DNA of 64,000 nt from contig NZ_JACYUY010000013.1 of the NCBI RefSeq assembly GCF_014842025.1, positions 1 through 64,000 on the forward strand, given 5' to 3'. The stretch comes from Massilia sp. CFBP 13721. GTDB lineage: Bacteria; Pseudomonadota; Gammaproteobacteria; Burkholderiales; Burkholderiaceae_D. The first letter of the stretch is position 1. Each line of letters starts with the position of its first letter. Made by a program: the position numbers and the translations under genes. This document shows positions 25,701-34,681 of this stretch, piece after piece. The notes under the pieces are model-generated. The model saw only the letters and a list, made by a program, of their open reading frames with translations. It was not told the origin of the DNA and did no database searches.

Positions 25701-27116
25701 ATGCTTCGATTCATCTCGCGCCTGTGCGCCTCCGTTTCCTTATTGGTCGCTGGCCTGGCCCAGGCGGCGCCACCGGCGACCGTGCGCGTCGACTACACCC
25801 ACAGCGGCAACGCTTTATCGGACAGCTACGCGCTGGAACAGGTGCTACTCGAACCGCTGCCCTGGCCGGGCGATACCACGCGCAACCTCGACAACACGAA
25901 CCGCGGCCAGAACCGGGTCGAGGTGGTGGATGCGAAGACGGGAGATTTACTGTATTCGCGCGACTTTTCCACGATCTTTGGCGAATGGCGCACGACGGAA
26001 GAGGCCAATAAAATCAGCCGCGCGTTCCAGGAATCGGTGCGCTTTCCCAAACCCGACCGCCCGGTGCGCGTGCGCATCCTGAAACGCGACGAACGCAATG
26101 TGTTTTCGGTGGCCTGGAGCGTCGAGGTCGATACCGATGCGCCGGACGTGATCCGCAAGCAGCCGCCGGCGCCGGCCACGCCGATGCCGATCCGGGTCAG
26201 TGGCCCGTCGCCGCAAAAGGTCGATTTGCTGGTGCTGGGCGATGGCTATACCGCGGCGGAGATGAAGAAATTCGAGGCCGATGCGCGCCGCCTGGCGGCG
26301 CACCTGTTCACGGTCTCGCCTTTCAAGGAACGCGCGGACGATTTCAATGTCTGGGCGCTGGCGGTGCCGACCGTGGAATCGGGCGTATCGCGCCCATCGA
26401 CCGGGGTGCACCATGCCTCGAAACTCGGCACGCGCTACGACATCTTCGGCAGCGAGCGCTATGTGCTGACGCTGGATAACCGGGCGCTGCGCGAGATCGC
26501 CCAGCATGCGCCCTACGAATTCATCGAAATCCTGGTGAACAACGAGACCTATGGCGGCGGCGGCATTTTCGGCCAGTTCAGCACGGCGGCGGCGAGCAAC
26601 GAGTGGGCGCCTTATCTGTTCGTGCACGAGTTCGGCCACCATTTTGCCGGCCTGGCCGACGAGTACTACACCTCGCCGGTGGCGTATGCGGCCAGCAGCA
26701 CGCGCATGGAACCATGGGAGCCGAACGCGACCGCGCTGCGCGACCCGAATAAGCTGAAGTGGGCGAAGCACGTGAAAGCCGGCACGCCGCTGCCGACGCC
26801 GTGGCCGAAAGCCGAGTACGAGGAAGCCTCGCGCGCCTACCAGAAGCGGCGCGCCGCGCTGCGGGAACAGAACCGTCCCGAGAGCGAGATGAATGCGCTG
26901 TTCCGTGAAGACCTGGCGCGTACCCGCGCGCTGTTCGCCAAACAGCCGCACCGGCATGACATCGGCGCCTTCGAAGGCGCGAACTACGAGGCGAAAGGCT
27001 ATTACCGGCCGGCCATGCAGTGCATCATGTTCGACCGCAGCGAGGCGTTCTGCCCGGTGTGCCAGGACGGGATCGGCGAGATCATCGACCTCTACGCAGG
27101 CCCGGCAAAGCGATGA
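25701..27116 (+). CDS. Secreted M64-family metallopeptidase
   Basis: A 471-residue protein with a signal peptide (MLRFISRLCASVSLLVAGLAQA). An N-terminal beta domain (~25-170) precedes the IgA-peptidase M64 domain. There DLLVLGDGYTAAEM opens the fold, and the zinc motif VHEFGHHFAGLADEY carries HExxH plus a downstream Glu. The C-terminus has GAFEGANYEAKGYYRPAMQCIM and cysteines in FCPVCQ, typical of the family. The name comes from a gut-bacterial IgA protease, but most members have unknown substrates. GAGGA lies upstream of ATG 25701. Confidence 0.87.
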   Translation: MLRFISRLCASVSLLVAGLAQAAPPATVRVDYTHSGNALSDSYALEQVLLEPLPWPGDTTRNLDNTNRGQNRVEVVDAKTGDLLYSRDFSTIFGEWRTTEEANKISRAFQESVRFPKPDRPVRVRILKRDERNVFSVAWSVEVDTDAPDVIRKQPPAPATPMPIRVSGPSPQKVDLLVLGDGYTAAEMKKFEADARRLAAHLFTVSPFKERADDFNVWALAVPTVESGVSRPSTGVHHASKLGTRYDIFGSERYVLTLDNRALREIAQHAPYEFIEILVNNETYGGGGIFGQFSTAAASNEWAPYLFVHEFGHHFAGLADEYYTSPVAYAASSTRMEPWEPNATALRDPNKLKWAKHVKAGTPLPTPWPKAEYEEASRAYQKRRAALREQNRPESEMNALFREDLARTRALFAKQPHRHDIGAFEGANYEAKGYYRPAMQCIMFDRSEAFCPVCQDGIGEIIDLYAGPAKR

Positions 27117-27138
27117 AACGCGCTTGATCTTGCGCAAC

Positions 27139-27168
27139 AAGGGTCTGTGTGGTGGCGAACAGACCCTT
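27139..27168 (+). terminator. Hairpin after the M64 peptidase gene
   Basis: A ten-base perfect stem (AAGGGTCTGT / ACAGACCCTT, ten-base loop) begins 23 bases after the peptidase stop. Only CCTTC follows rather than a T-run, so it is a weak intrinsic terminator or mRNA-end stabiliser. Confidence 0.45.
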
Positions 27169-27262
27169 CCTTCGGCAAGGCATATTCTGGGGGCGTTGTT
27201 AATAAAAAGTTAAACAAGCGGGAGAGAACCCGCACCCACCATAGCACCGAAAGGAACACATC

Positions 27263-27751
27263 ATGAACAAACTGCTCGCCACCCTGATCGCCGCTTTCGT
27301 CGCTACCGGCGCCTATGCGCAGACCGCCACGACCGAGACCAACACCAAAGCCGTCGTCAAAGCCGAAGCGCGCGCCGAAGCCGACGTGGCCAAGGCCGAA
27401 GCGAAGGAAATGAAGGCGGCTGCCAAGGCCGACGAAAAGGCCACCAAGGCCGTCGCCGACGCCCAGGAAAAGAAAGCCAAGGCGCATGCCAAGGCCGTGA
27501 AGACGCACGCGGAGGCCGCCGAAAACGTCAGCCGCGCCGATGCGGACGATCGCGCCAAGGTCGTCGCCCGCGCGGAAGAGAAAGTCTCGAAAGCGAACCT
27601 GAAGGCGGAAAAGGCAATGATCAAGGCCGACGAAAAATCGCTGAAAGTGCAGGTCGACGCCGCCGCCGACAAGGCGACCGCATCGGCCAAGACCGAACAG
27701 GCACGCGCCGAGGCGATGGCCGACGTGCACAAGGCGGCGGCCAAGAAGTAA
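27263..27751 (+). CDS. Exported Lys/Ala-rich coiled-coil protein
   Basis: A 162-residue protein with a signal peptide (MNKLLATLIAAFVATGAYAQ). The mature part is almost only Ala, Lys, Glu and Asp in alternating blocks such as KAEAKEMKAAAKADEKATKA. It predicts one long highly charged helix or coiled coil, and the residue bias resembles histone-H1-like tails. It is flanked by its own Shine-Dalgarno (AAAGGA) and a strong terminator, so it is a discrete gene and not a compositional artefact. A periplasmic structural or stress role is possible, but no function is claimed. Confidence 0.75.
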   Translation: MNKLLATLIAAFVATGAYAQTATTETNTKAVVKAEARAEADVAKAEAKEMKAAAKADEKATKAVADAQEKKAKAHAKAVKTHAEAAENVSRADADDRAKVVARAEEKVSKANLKAEKAMIKADEKSLKVQVDAAADKATASAKTEQARAEAMADVHKAAAKK

Positions 27752-27770
27752 TTTGGTTCGTTGTCATGAA

Positions 27771-27799
27771 AAATGCCGGCACGAAGCCGGCATTTTTTT
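27771..27799 (+). terminator. Intrinsic terminator of the Lys/Ala-rich protein gene
   Basis: A ten-base stem (AAATGCCGGC / GCCGGCATTT) with a five-base loop runs into seven Ts, 20 bases after the stop codon. Confidence 0.92.
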
Positions 27800-27840
27800 G
27801 TACGTAGTTTGGAAAAGCGGCCGGGCGTGCATGGGAACGA

Positions 27841-27942
27841 ACGCGTGGGCACAAGTGCCCACCCTACGGTGCACAGCCACCGCATGAAGAAATCCAAGGC
27901 CGCCGCGTAACGTAGGGTGGGCTCCCGAGCCCACGCGTTACG
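27841..27942. repeat. Pair of inverted GTAGGGTGG-type repeats
   Basis: Unit 27841-27867 (ACGCGTGGGCAC..GTGCCCACCCTACG) and unit 27905-27942 (GCGTAACGTAGGGTGGGCTC..GAGCCCACGCGTTACG) face each other between two terminators. The second is almost the same as the copy between paaA and paaB. Confidence 0.9.
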
Positions 27943-27981
27943 GACGCAGCATAGCCGCGCAGCCATTCGACACCCTAAACA

Positions 27982-28007
27982 ACAATGCCGGCTCGCGCCG
28001 GCATTGT
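27982..28007 (-). terminator. Intrinsic terminator of parC
   Basis: An 11-base perfect stem (ACAATGCCGGC / GCCGGCATTGT) with a TCGC loop is followed on the minus strand by TGTTTAGG. It begins about 20 bases after the parC stop. Confidence 0.8.
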
Positions 28008-28028
28008 CACATTCGCGTCACGAGAACA

Positions 28029-30356
28029 TTACTCCCCGGTCGCGCGCATCGACAAATCGGTCGCTTTCAGCTTCTGCGACAGCGGCTTGCCCTTCTTCGC
28101 GCGCTTGCCGAAGTGCGGCTCCAGCCCCGACGCATACAGCTCCACCGTGCGCGGCTTGGAGCCGGCCCAGGTGCCGATCACGTTCACGCCTTTCTGGCTG
28201 ATCGGCTGCGCCGCCAGTAGCTGCTCTTTCGGATCGAGTTCCATCAGCGTCACGCCGCGCCCGCCATTGGTCAGCACCTTCATTTCGTCGATGCCGAACA
28301 CCAGCACACGGCCATTGCCGGACAGGCAGGCAATCGCCCCGGCGGCGTCAAGCACCACGCGCGGCGCCAGCGGTACGGCGCCGGCGTCGAGCGTGATAAA
28401 CGATTTACCACCTTTCAGGCGGCTGACCATGTCGCCCGCCTTGGAGATGAAGCCGAAGCCGTTCGAGGCCGCCAGCAGCAATCTCGTGTCGGCATTGCCA
28501 GCGAAGTAGTGGAGGATGCGCACGCCACCGGACAGGTCGACCAGCGTCGTGATCGGCACGCCGTCGCCGCGCGCGCCGGGCAGGGCCGACACCGGCACCG
28601 AATAGGTCTTGCCGTTGTCGCCGATGCCGACCAGCGAATCGACCGTGCGGCACTCGAACACGGCGTGCAGCGAGTCGCCGGCCTTGAACGTGAACTGGGC
28701 GGCGTCGTGGCCGATGCCGGTGCGTGCGCGCACCCAGCCTTTTTCGGAGATGATCACGGTGACCGGCTCGTCGATGATCTTCTGCTCGGCCACCGCCTTT
28801 TGCGCTTCCTCGATCAGGGTACGGCGCGCGTCGCCAAAGGCTTTCGCGTCCGCTTCGATCTCGCGGATGATGGTGCGCTTCATGGTCGACGGATTGGCGA
28901 GGATGTCTTCCAGCTTGTCCTTCTCGCCGCGCAGCTGGGCCAGCTCCTGCTCGATCTTGATCGCCTCCAGGCGCGCCAGCTGGCGCAGGCGGATCTCGAG
29001 GATGTCCTCGGCCTGGCGGTCCGACAGCCCGAATTCGGCGATCAGCGCCGCCTTCGGCTCGTCCGAATTGCGGATGATGGCGATCACCTTGTCGATGTTC
29101 AGGAGAACGATCTCGCGGCCTTCCAGGATGTGGATGCGGTCGTTGACCTTGCCCAGCCGGTGCTCGCTACGGCGCCTGACGGTCGTGAAGCGGTAATCGA
29201 TCCACTCCTGCAGGATCTCGTTCAAGCCCTTCTGGCGCGGGCGGCCATCGCCGCCGATCATCACCAGGTTGATCGGGCTCGAGGTCTCGAGCGAGGTATG
29301 CGCCAGCAGCAGCAGCATGAATTCGGTCTGGTCCTGGTTCTTCGACTTCGGTTCGAACACCAGGCGCACGGCAGCCTCGCGGCCGGATTCGTCGCGCATC
29401 GCGTCGAGCGAGTTCAGGACCGTCTGCTTCAGGGCGATCTGTTCCGGCGTGAGCGTCTTCTTGCCCAGCTTGACCTTCGGATTGGTGATCTCTTCGATCT
29501 CTTGCTGGACCCGCGCCGCCGAGGTGCCCGGCGGCAGTTCGGTCACCACCGCCTGCCACTGGCCGCGCGCCAGTTCCTCGATCTTCCAGCGCGCGCGCAC
29601 CTTCAGCGAGCCGCGGCCGCTGGCGTACATGTCGGCGATCTGGGAGGCCGGGGTGATGATCTGGCCGCCGCCCGGGAAGTCCGGACCCGGCATCAGCGTG
29701 ATCAGTTCGGCGTTCGAGATTTTCGGGTTGCGGATCATGGCAACCGCCGCCTCGGCCACTTCGCGCAGGTTGTGCGACGGGATCTCGGTGGCCATGCCCA
29801 CGGCGATACCGGAGGCGCCGTTGAGCAGCACCATCGGCAGGCGCGCCGGCAGCGTGCGCGGTTCGTTGGTGGAACCGTCGTAGTTCGGCTGGAAGTCGAC
29901 CGTGCCCATGTCGATCTCGTCCATCAGCAGGCGAGAAATCGGGGTCAGGCGCGCTTCGGTATAGCGCATCGCCGCCGCGCCGTCGCCGTCGCGCGAGCCG
30001 AAATTGCCCTGGCCGTCGATCAGCGGGTAACGCAGCGAAAAGTCCTGGGCCATGCGCACCAGGGCGTCGTACACCGACTGGTCGCCGTGCGGGTGCAGTT
30101 TACCGAGCACGTCGCCGACCACGGCGGCGGACTTGCGCGGTTTCGCCGTCGGGCCGAGGCCGAGTTCGTTCATCGCGTACAGGATGCGGCGCTGCACCGG
30201 CTTCTGGCCGTCGGCGACGTCGGGCAGGGCGCGGCCTTTCACGACCGAGACCGCATAGTCGAGATAGGCGCGCTCGGCGAAGGTGGAGAGGGTCAGCGTG
30301 TCGATGTCGTCGGCCGGTTCGGCAGCTTGTTCGAAGAGGTTTGCTTGGTTCGTCAT
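28029..30356 (-). CDS. parC: DNA topoisomerase IV subunit A
   Basis: A 775-residue type IIA topoisomerase subunit that cuts and rejoins DNA to decatenate sister chromosomes. The active-site Tyr is in [10 protein letters not shown]. The quinolone-determining region reads [25 protein letters not shown] with wild-type-like Ser/Asp-type positions. The C-terminal part has degenerate beta-pinwheel blades and no GyrA box, which separates it from GyrA. It lies 163 bases downstream of parE on the same strand and ends at a clear terminator. Confidence 0.96.
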   Translation of the reverse strand: MTNQANLFEQAAEPADDIDTLTLSTFAERAYLDYAVSVVKGRALPDVADGQKPVQRRILYAMNELGLGPTAKPRKSAAVVGDVLGKLHPHGDQSVYDALVRMAQDFSLRYPLIDGQGNFGSRDGDGAAAMRYTEARLTPISRLLMDEIDMGTVDFQPNYDGSTNEPRTLPARLPMVLLNGASGIAVGMATEIPSHNLREVAEAAVAMIRNPKISNAELITLMPGPDFPGGGQIITPASQIADMYASGRGSLKVRARWKIEELARGQWQAVVTELPPGTSAARVQQEIEEITNPKVKLGKKTLTPEQIALKQTVLNSLDAMRDESGREAAVRLVFEPKSKNQDQTEFMLLLLAHTSLETSSPINLVMIGGDGRPRQKGLNEILQEWIDYRFTTVRRRSEHRLGKVNDRIHILEGREIVLLNIDKVIAIIRNSDEPKAALIAEFGLSDRQAEDILEIRLRQLARLEAIKIEQELAQLRGEKDKLEDILANPSTMKRTIIREIEADAKAFGDARRTLIEEAQKAVAEQKIIDEPVTVIISEKGWVRARTGIGHDAAQFTFKAGDSLHAVFECRTVDSLVGIGDNGKTYSVPVSALPGARGDGVPITTLVDLSGGVRILHYFAGNADTRLLLAASNGFGFISKAGDMVSRLKGGKSFITLDAGAVPLAPRVVLDAAGAIACLSGNGRVLVFGIDEMKVLTNGGRGVTLMELDPKEQLLAAQPISQKGVNVIGTWAGSKPRTVELYASGLEPHFGKRAKKGKPLSQKLKATDLSMRATGE

Positions 30357-30383
30357 AATTCAGTGTGTTCGATTCTCTTGGCG

Positions 30384-30494
30384 GTGTAACGCGTGGACTC
30401 GGGAGTCCGGTGAACCCGTCATTCAGGCCATTGGCCTCAATGCCCCCTACGTATTGCGGGTTTCGTAGGGTGGAGTTCCGACTCCACGCGTTTT
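30384..30494. repeat. Pair of inverted GTAGGGTGG-type repeats between parE and parC
   Basis: Unit 30384-30410 (GTGTAACGCGTGGACTC..GAGTCC) and unit 30464-30494 (CGTAGGGTGGAGTT..GACTCCACGCGTTTTA) lie in the parE-parC gap. Between them is GGCCATTGGCCTCA, a near match to the core of the palindrome at 39078-39104. They are transcribed if parE and parC form one operon. Confidence 0.85.
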
Positions 30495-30519
30495 ACGTGC
30501 GTCTCATCACCGCAACCCA

Positions 30520-32517
30520 TCAAATATCCGCTTCCGTCTCGTTACCGTGTTCTTCGATCCACGCGCGGCGTGCGGCCGCTTCGCCTTTACCCATCAACAT
30601 GTTGAAACGCGCGCTCGATTCGCCGTGGTCGAAACCGCCCAGCGACACCGGCAGCAGGCGCCGCGTGTCCGGGTTCATCGTCGTTTCCCACAGCTGCTCG
30701 GCGTTCATCTCGCCCAGGCCCTTGAAGCGCGAGATGTTCCAGCTGCCTTCCTTCAAGCCGTCTTTCTTGAGCTTGTCTTCGATCGCCAGCAGTTCGCCGT
30801 CGTCGAGCGCATACAGCTTTTGCAGCGGCTTCTTGCCGCGCGGCGGCACGTCGACACGGTACAAAGGCGGCCGCGCGACGCAGATGTGGCCATGGCGGAA
30901 CAGGGCAGGGAAGTGCTTGAAGAACAGCGTCAGCAGCAAGACCTGGATGTGCGAACCGTCGACGTCGGCATCCGACAGGATGCAGATCTTGCCGTAGCGC
31001 AGACCGCTCAAGTCAGGCGAATCGCCCTGGGAATGCGGGTCGACCCCGATCGCCACCGAAATATCGTGGATTTCGTTGTTGGCGAACAGGCGGTCGCGGT
31101 CGGTTTCCCAGGTATTCAGCACCTTGCCGCGCAGCGGTAGAATTGCCTGGTATTCCTTGTCGCGGCCCATCTTGGCGGAACCGCCGGCCGAATCGCCCTC
31201 GACCAGGAACAGTTCGTTGCGGGTCAGGTCGGTCGATTCGCAATCGGTCAGTTTGCCCGGCAACACCGCCACGCCCGAGGATTTCTTTTTCTCGACCTTT
31301 TGCAGCGAGCGCATGCGCGACTGCGCCTGCTTGATGACGAGTTCGGCCAGCTTCTTGCCGTATTCGACGTGCTGGTTCAGCCACAATTCGAGCGGCGGCT
31401 TGGTAAACGTCGAGACCAGTTTCACGGCGTCGCGCGAGTTCAGGCGCTCCTTGGTCTGGCCCTGGAATTGCGGGTCCAGCACTTTTGCCGACAGCACGAA
31501 CGAGACGCGCGCGAACACGTCTTCCGGCAGCAATTTGACGCCTTTTGGCAACAGGCCATGCAGTTCCACGAAACCTTTGACGGCGCCGAACAGGCCATCG
31601 CGCAGGCCGGACTCGTGCGAGCCGCCGGAGGGCGTCGGGATCAGGTTGACGTAGGATTCGCGCACCACGGCGCCTTCCTCGTTCCAGGCCACGACCCAGG
31701 CCGCGCCTTCGCCTTCGGCAAAGCTTTCGTCGCCCGCGGCGGCGTAACCCGCGCCTTCGAACAGCGGGATCACGGTCTGGCCGCTCGAGGTCTGGTTCAT
31801 CGCCTCGACCAGGTAGCCGCGCAAGCCTTCGTCGTAGCGCCAGGTCTGGACGTCGCCGGTCTTCGCGTTGGTCAGCGTGACGGTCACGCCCGGCAGCAGT
31901 ACGGCCTTCGAGCGCAGCAGGCGTACCAGGTCGCCCATCGGGATGTTGGGCGAATCGAAGTATTTGGCGTCCGGCCAGGCAGTGACGCGGGTACCGTTCT
32001 TCTTGCCGCCGCGCTCGAACGGCGCGGAGCTCAATGGCTCGATGACGTCGCCATCGGCGAAGACCAGGTTGTGCACGCCGGTGCCGTCGTCGCTCTTGCG
32101 CCACACGGTGATTTCCAGGCGCTTCGACAAGGCATTGGTGACGGACACGCCGACGCCGTGCAGGCCGCCCGAGAACGCGTAAGCGCCGCCCGAACCCTTG
32201 TCGAACTTGCCGCCGGCGTGCAGGCGCGTGAACACGATCTCGACCGTGGAGACGCCTTCTTCCGGGTGGATGCCGACCGGGATGCCGCGGCCGTCGTCCT
32301 CGACGGTGACGGAGCCGTCGACGTTCAGGGTGACGCCGATGTTGTTGCAGTAGCCGCCCAGCGCCTCGTCCGAGGCATTGTCGATGACTTCCTGGATGAT
32401 GTGCAGCGGGTTCTCGGTGCGGGTGTACATGCCCGGGCGTTGCTTCACGGGCTCGAGGCCCTTGAGGACGCGGATGGATGATTCGCTGTAGTCGGGTGCG
32501 GGTTTCTTGGTTGCCAT
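30520..32517 (-). CDS. parE: DNA topoisomerase IV subunit B
   Basis: A 665-residue GHKL ATPase subunit. The ATP site has QEVIDNASDEALGGYCNNI, the glycine lid SGGLHGVGVSVTNALS, and the transducer Lys in QTKERLNSRDA. The toprim domain has FLVEGDSAGGSAKMGRD, LPLRGKVLNTWE and DADVDGSHIQVLLLT, with the metal-binding acidic residues. Length and the absence of the GyrB insertion indicate ParE. It is upstream of parC on the same strand, and no terminator lies between them. Confidence 0.96.
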   Translation of the reverse strand: MATKKPAPDYSESSIRVLKGLEPVKQRPGMYTRTENPLHIIQEVIDNASDEALGGYCNNIGVTLNVDGSVTVEDDGRGIPVGIHPEEGVSTVEIVFTRLHAGGKFDKGSGGAYAFSGGLHGVGVSVTNALSKRLEITVWRKSDDGTGVHNLVFADGDVIEPLSSAPFERGGKKNGTRVTAWPDAKYFDSPNIPMGDLVRLLRSKAVLLPGVTVTLTNAKTGDVQTWRYDEGLRGYLVEAMNQTSSGQTVIPLFEGAGYAAAGDESFAEGEGAAWVVAWNEEGAVVRESYVNLIPTPSGGSHESGLRDGLFGAVKGFVELHGLLPKGVKLLPEDVFARVSFVLSAKVLDPQFQGQTKERLNSRDAVKLVSTFTKPPLELWLNQHVEYGKKLAELVIKQAQSRMRSLQKVEKKKSSGVAVLPGKLTDCESTDLTRNELFLVEGDSAGGSAKMGRDKEYQAILPLRGKVLNTWETDRDRLFANNEIHDISVAIGVDPHSQGDSPDLSGLRYGKICILSDADVDGSHIQVLLLTLFFKHFPALFRHGHICVARPPLYRVDVPPRGKKPLQKLYALDDGELLAIEDKLKKDGLKEGSWNISRFKGLGEMNAEQLWETTMNPDTRRLLPVSLGGFDHGESSARFNMLMGKGEAAARRAWIEEHGNETEADI

Positions 32518-32550
32518 GCTGATCAGTGTATTTTCGAAAGCCTGCGCATT

Positions 32551-32592
32551 CTATCTTGTCGGCGCTATCTTGTCGGCGCCATCTTGTCGAAA
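32551..32592. repeat. Three tandem 14-bp repeats upstream of parE
   Basis: CTATCTTGTCGGCG occurs twice in a row (32551-32564, 32565-32578), followed by a third, partly changed copy (CCATCTTGTCGAAA). They lie 34-75 bases upstream of the parE start, where a parE promoter would be expected. The longer 287-base gap also holds a LexA-like box further on. Confidence 0.85.
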
Positions 32593-32719
32593 GGAAAGAG
32601 CGAGAGGGGCGTAAGCGATTGTTCTTGTCAATACGTGCGAACGTGACTAGATTGGTACGCAAGGTTGCTACGTCAAGCGGCCCCGAGAACCGTTGAGCAA
32701 AAGGTGTAGCCGAGACTAG

Positions 32720-32739
32720 TACTGTACATGCATACAGTA
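32720..32739. promoter_or_regulatory. Candidate LexA (SOS) box
   Basis: TACTGTACATGCATACAGTA fits CTGT-N8-ACAG exactly and differs from the E. coli consensus TACTGTATATATATACAGTA at three central positions. It lies 66-85 bases upstream of the receiver-like gene at 32805 and about 200 bases from the divergent parE start, so control of the former is likelier. Confidence 0.7.
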
Positions 32740-32804
32740 ATAATCGCAAGTCAGCCTGCTTTTTGTGCAACAGGTTGAGGACTTGCGCCAACCAGGTGAA
32801 TTTG

Positions 32805-33620
32805 ATGCATGCACAAAAAATTCCGACCGCCGTCTGCCTGCTCGGATTCGGGCCGGAGCAGGGCGCTGAACTAGGCGCGCTCTTGGCTGCGGCGCCGCGC
32901 TCGGGACCGCTGTATGTCTGCCTGCATGACGACAGCCTGCAGGAGCCCGACCTCGTGCTGGTCGACGGCGCCAGTCCGGCCGGCCTCGCCTGCCTCGAAG
33001 GCATGCGCTGCGCACCGCCGGCGCTGGTGATCGGCGGCCCCGTGCATGGCGCCTGCGATCACCTGGCGCTGCCGCTCGATCCACCTTCCCTGTACGAAGC
33101 GATGGGGCGCCTACTCGATGAACGGCGGCGCGCCCTGGCGCTGCTGCACGCACGCGGCCAGCCGCTGCTGGCCGAACGGCGCCGCCGTCCGCGCCTTAGC
33201 CCGCATACCGGCTGCGCCTCCGAACGGCGCCCGCCGCGCGACGGCAAGGTGCTGATCGTCGACAAGGGCGGCACTTTCCGCGACCACCTGGCCGGCCTGG
33301 TCGGCGCGCGCGGCCTGGCCATTGCCTGGACCGACAGCGCGCCGATGGCGGTGCGCCTGTGCGACGAAACGCAGGTGGCGCTGGCCATGATCAATACCGC
33401 CGCGCCCGGCATCGACCCTTACGGCCTGAGCCGCAACATCAAGGCCCAGGAAGGCGCGGGGCGCACGGCCGTGGTGCTGCTGGTCGGGCGCACTTTTAAT
33501 TACGACAGCACGCTGGCGCACGGCGCCGGGGTGCGCGGGCTGCTCGACAAGCCGGTGGGGGACCGCAGCCTGGTGTGCATGCTGCAGCGGCTGACCAGCT
33601 TGCCCGAGTTGCCGGTGTGA
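32805..33620 (+). CDS. Protein with two degenerate receiver-like domains
   Basis: A 271-residue soluble protein. Residues ~1-115 look like a shortened receiver with DLVLVDGASPAGLACLEGM at the phospho-acceptor strand. An Arg-rich linker (~110-150) follows. The C-terminal domain (~150-265) starts KVLIVDKGG, has Asn in place of the acceptor Asp (AMINTAAPGID) and keeps the Lys in LLDKPVG. Phosphorylation of that second domain is therefore unlikely. There is no DNA-binding or enzymatic output, so a protein-protein adaptor is plausible. ATG 32805 has AGGTGA seven bases upstream. A LexA-like box precedes the gene. Confidence 0.7.
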   Translation: MHAQKIPTAVCLLGFGPEQGAELGALLAAAPRSGPLYVCLHDDSLQEPDLVLVDGASPAGLACLEGMRCAPPALVIGGPVHGACDHLALPLDPPSLYEAMGRLLDERRRALALLHARGQPLLAERRRRPRLSPHTGCASERRPPRDGKVLIVDKGGTFRDHLAGLVGARGLAIAWTDSAPMAVRLCDETQVALAMINTAAPGIDPYGLSRNIKAQEGAGRTAVVLLVGRTFNYDSTLAHGAGVRGLLDKPVGDRSLVCMLQRLTSLPELPV

Positions 33621-33672
33621 CTTTGTTACAACTTCGAATCGTGCGCGGCCATGGCAGGGCTATATTTGGGCC

Positions 33673-34659
33673 ATGGCAGACGACCAACCACAGCGCCGCG
33701 GCGAGGCGCCGGGCCCGCCGCTGGAAAACCGCGAGGATGCGCCGCAGCGTGTTCCTGACCGCCGCGCCGCCAGCGGCCCGCCGCGCTACCAGCGTCCCGG
33801 CGACACCCCGTTCGCACTCGCCGGCCGCGTCCTGCGCTCGCGCTGGCGCGCCCTGCGCGACCGCTTCAGCCGCGACTTCATGCGCCGCACGCTGCGCATC
33901 GGCGTCTCGGCGCGCATCTTTCATCCCGAACCGGGCTCCACCGGCCTGCGCAGCAAGAACCTGCAATACCTGGAAGAGTCGATCGCCCAGTGGGTGATGT
34001 CGCGCGACGTGCTGGTGTTCATGATCCCGACGGTGAACACCAACGGCTTGTTACACCCCAGTAACATCACCCTGCGCCACTACGCGCGCCACCTGGATGG
34101 CCTGGTGCTGCAGGGCGGGGCGGACGTGTCGCCGCAAACCTATTCCGAATCGCCTACCCGCCCCGAGTGGAGCGGCGACCGCGCGCGCGACCTGTACGAA
34201 CTCGAACTGCTGCACGAATTCGTCGAAGCCGGCAAGCCGGTGCTTGGCGTCTGCCGCGGCTGCCAGCTGATCAACGTCGCCTTTGGCGGCACCCTGTACC
34301 AGGACGTCGCGACCAACGTGCCGGCGGCGCTGGCCCACGTACACACCGACTACGACGCCCACCGCCACGCCATCGAATTCCCGCCCGGCTCGACCCTGGG
34401 GCGCATGTTTCCCAATGCCGGCCGGCCTGTCGTCAATTCGATCCACCACCAAGCCGTGAAGGAACTCGGGCGCGACATCCGGGTGGAAGCGATGTCGTAT
34501 CCCGACGGGATCGTCGAGGCGATCCGCTACGACCGCGCCGACTTTGTGATGGGGTTGCAATGGCACCCGGAATTCCACCGGGCGGGCGGGACGGATCTGC
34601 TCGATTGCACGCCGGTGCTGGATGAGTTTTTGCGGGCGGCGCGGGAGACGCGGTTGTAG
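33673..34659 (+). CDS. Class I glutamine amidotransferase, PuuD/peptidase C26 type
   Basis: A 328-residue gamma-glutamyl hydrolase-like protein. The catalytic domain begins near 78 (LRIGVSARIF). It has LVLQGGADVSPQTY, the nucleophile Cys in GVCRGCQLINVAFGGTLYQD, and the His-Glu of the triad in GLQWHPEFH. Relatives cleave gamma-glutamyl-GABA in putrescine use or other gamma-glutamyl amides. The first ~70 residues are a Pro/Arg-rich extension absent from PuuD, so a later start (for instance Met ~74) is possible. It follows the receiver-like gene by 52 bases and no other putrescine gene is near. Confidence 0.87.
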   Translation: MADDQPQRRGEAPGPPLENREDAPQRVPDRRAASGPPRYQRPGDTPFALAGRVLRSRWRALRDRFSRDFMRRTLRIGVSARIFHPEPGSTGLRSKNLQYLEESIAQWVMSRDVLVFMIPTVNTNGLLHPSNITLRHYARHLDGLVLQGGADVSPQTYSESPTRPEWSGDRARDLYELELLHEFVEAGKPVLGVCRGCQLINVAFGGTLYQDVATNVPAALAHVHTDYDAHRHAIEFPPGSTLGRMFPNAGRPVVNSIHHQAVKELGRDIRVEAMSYPDGIVEAIRYDRADFVMGLQWHPEFHRAGGTDLLDCTPVLDEFLRAARETRL

Positions 34660-34681
34660 GAACCGCAGCCGTCTGATCTAT

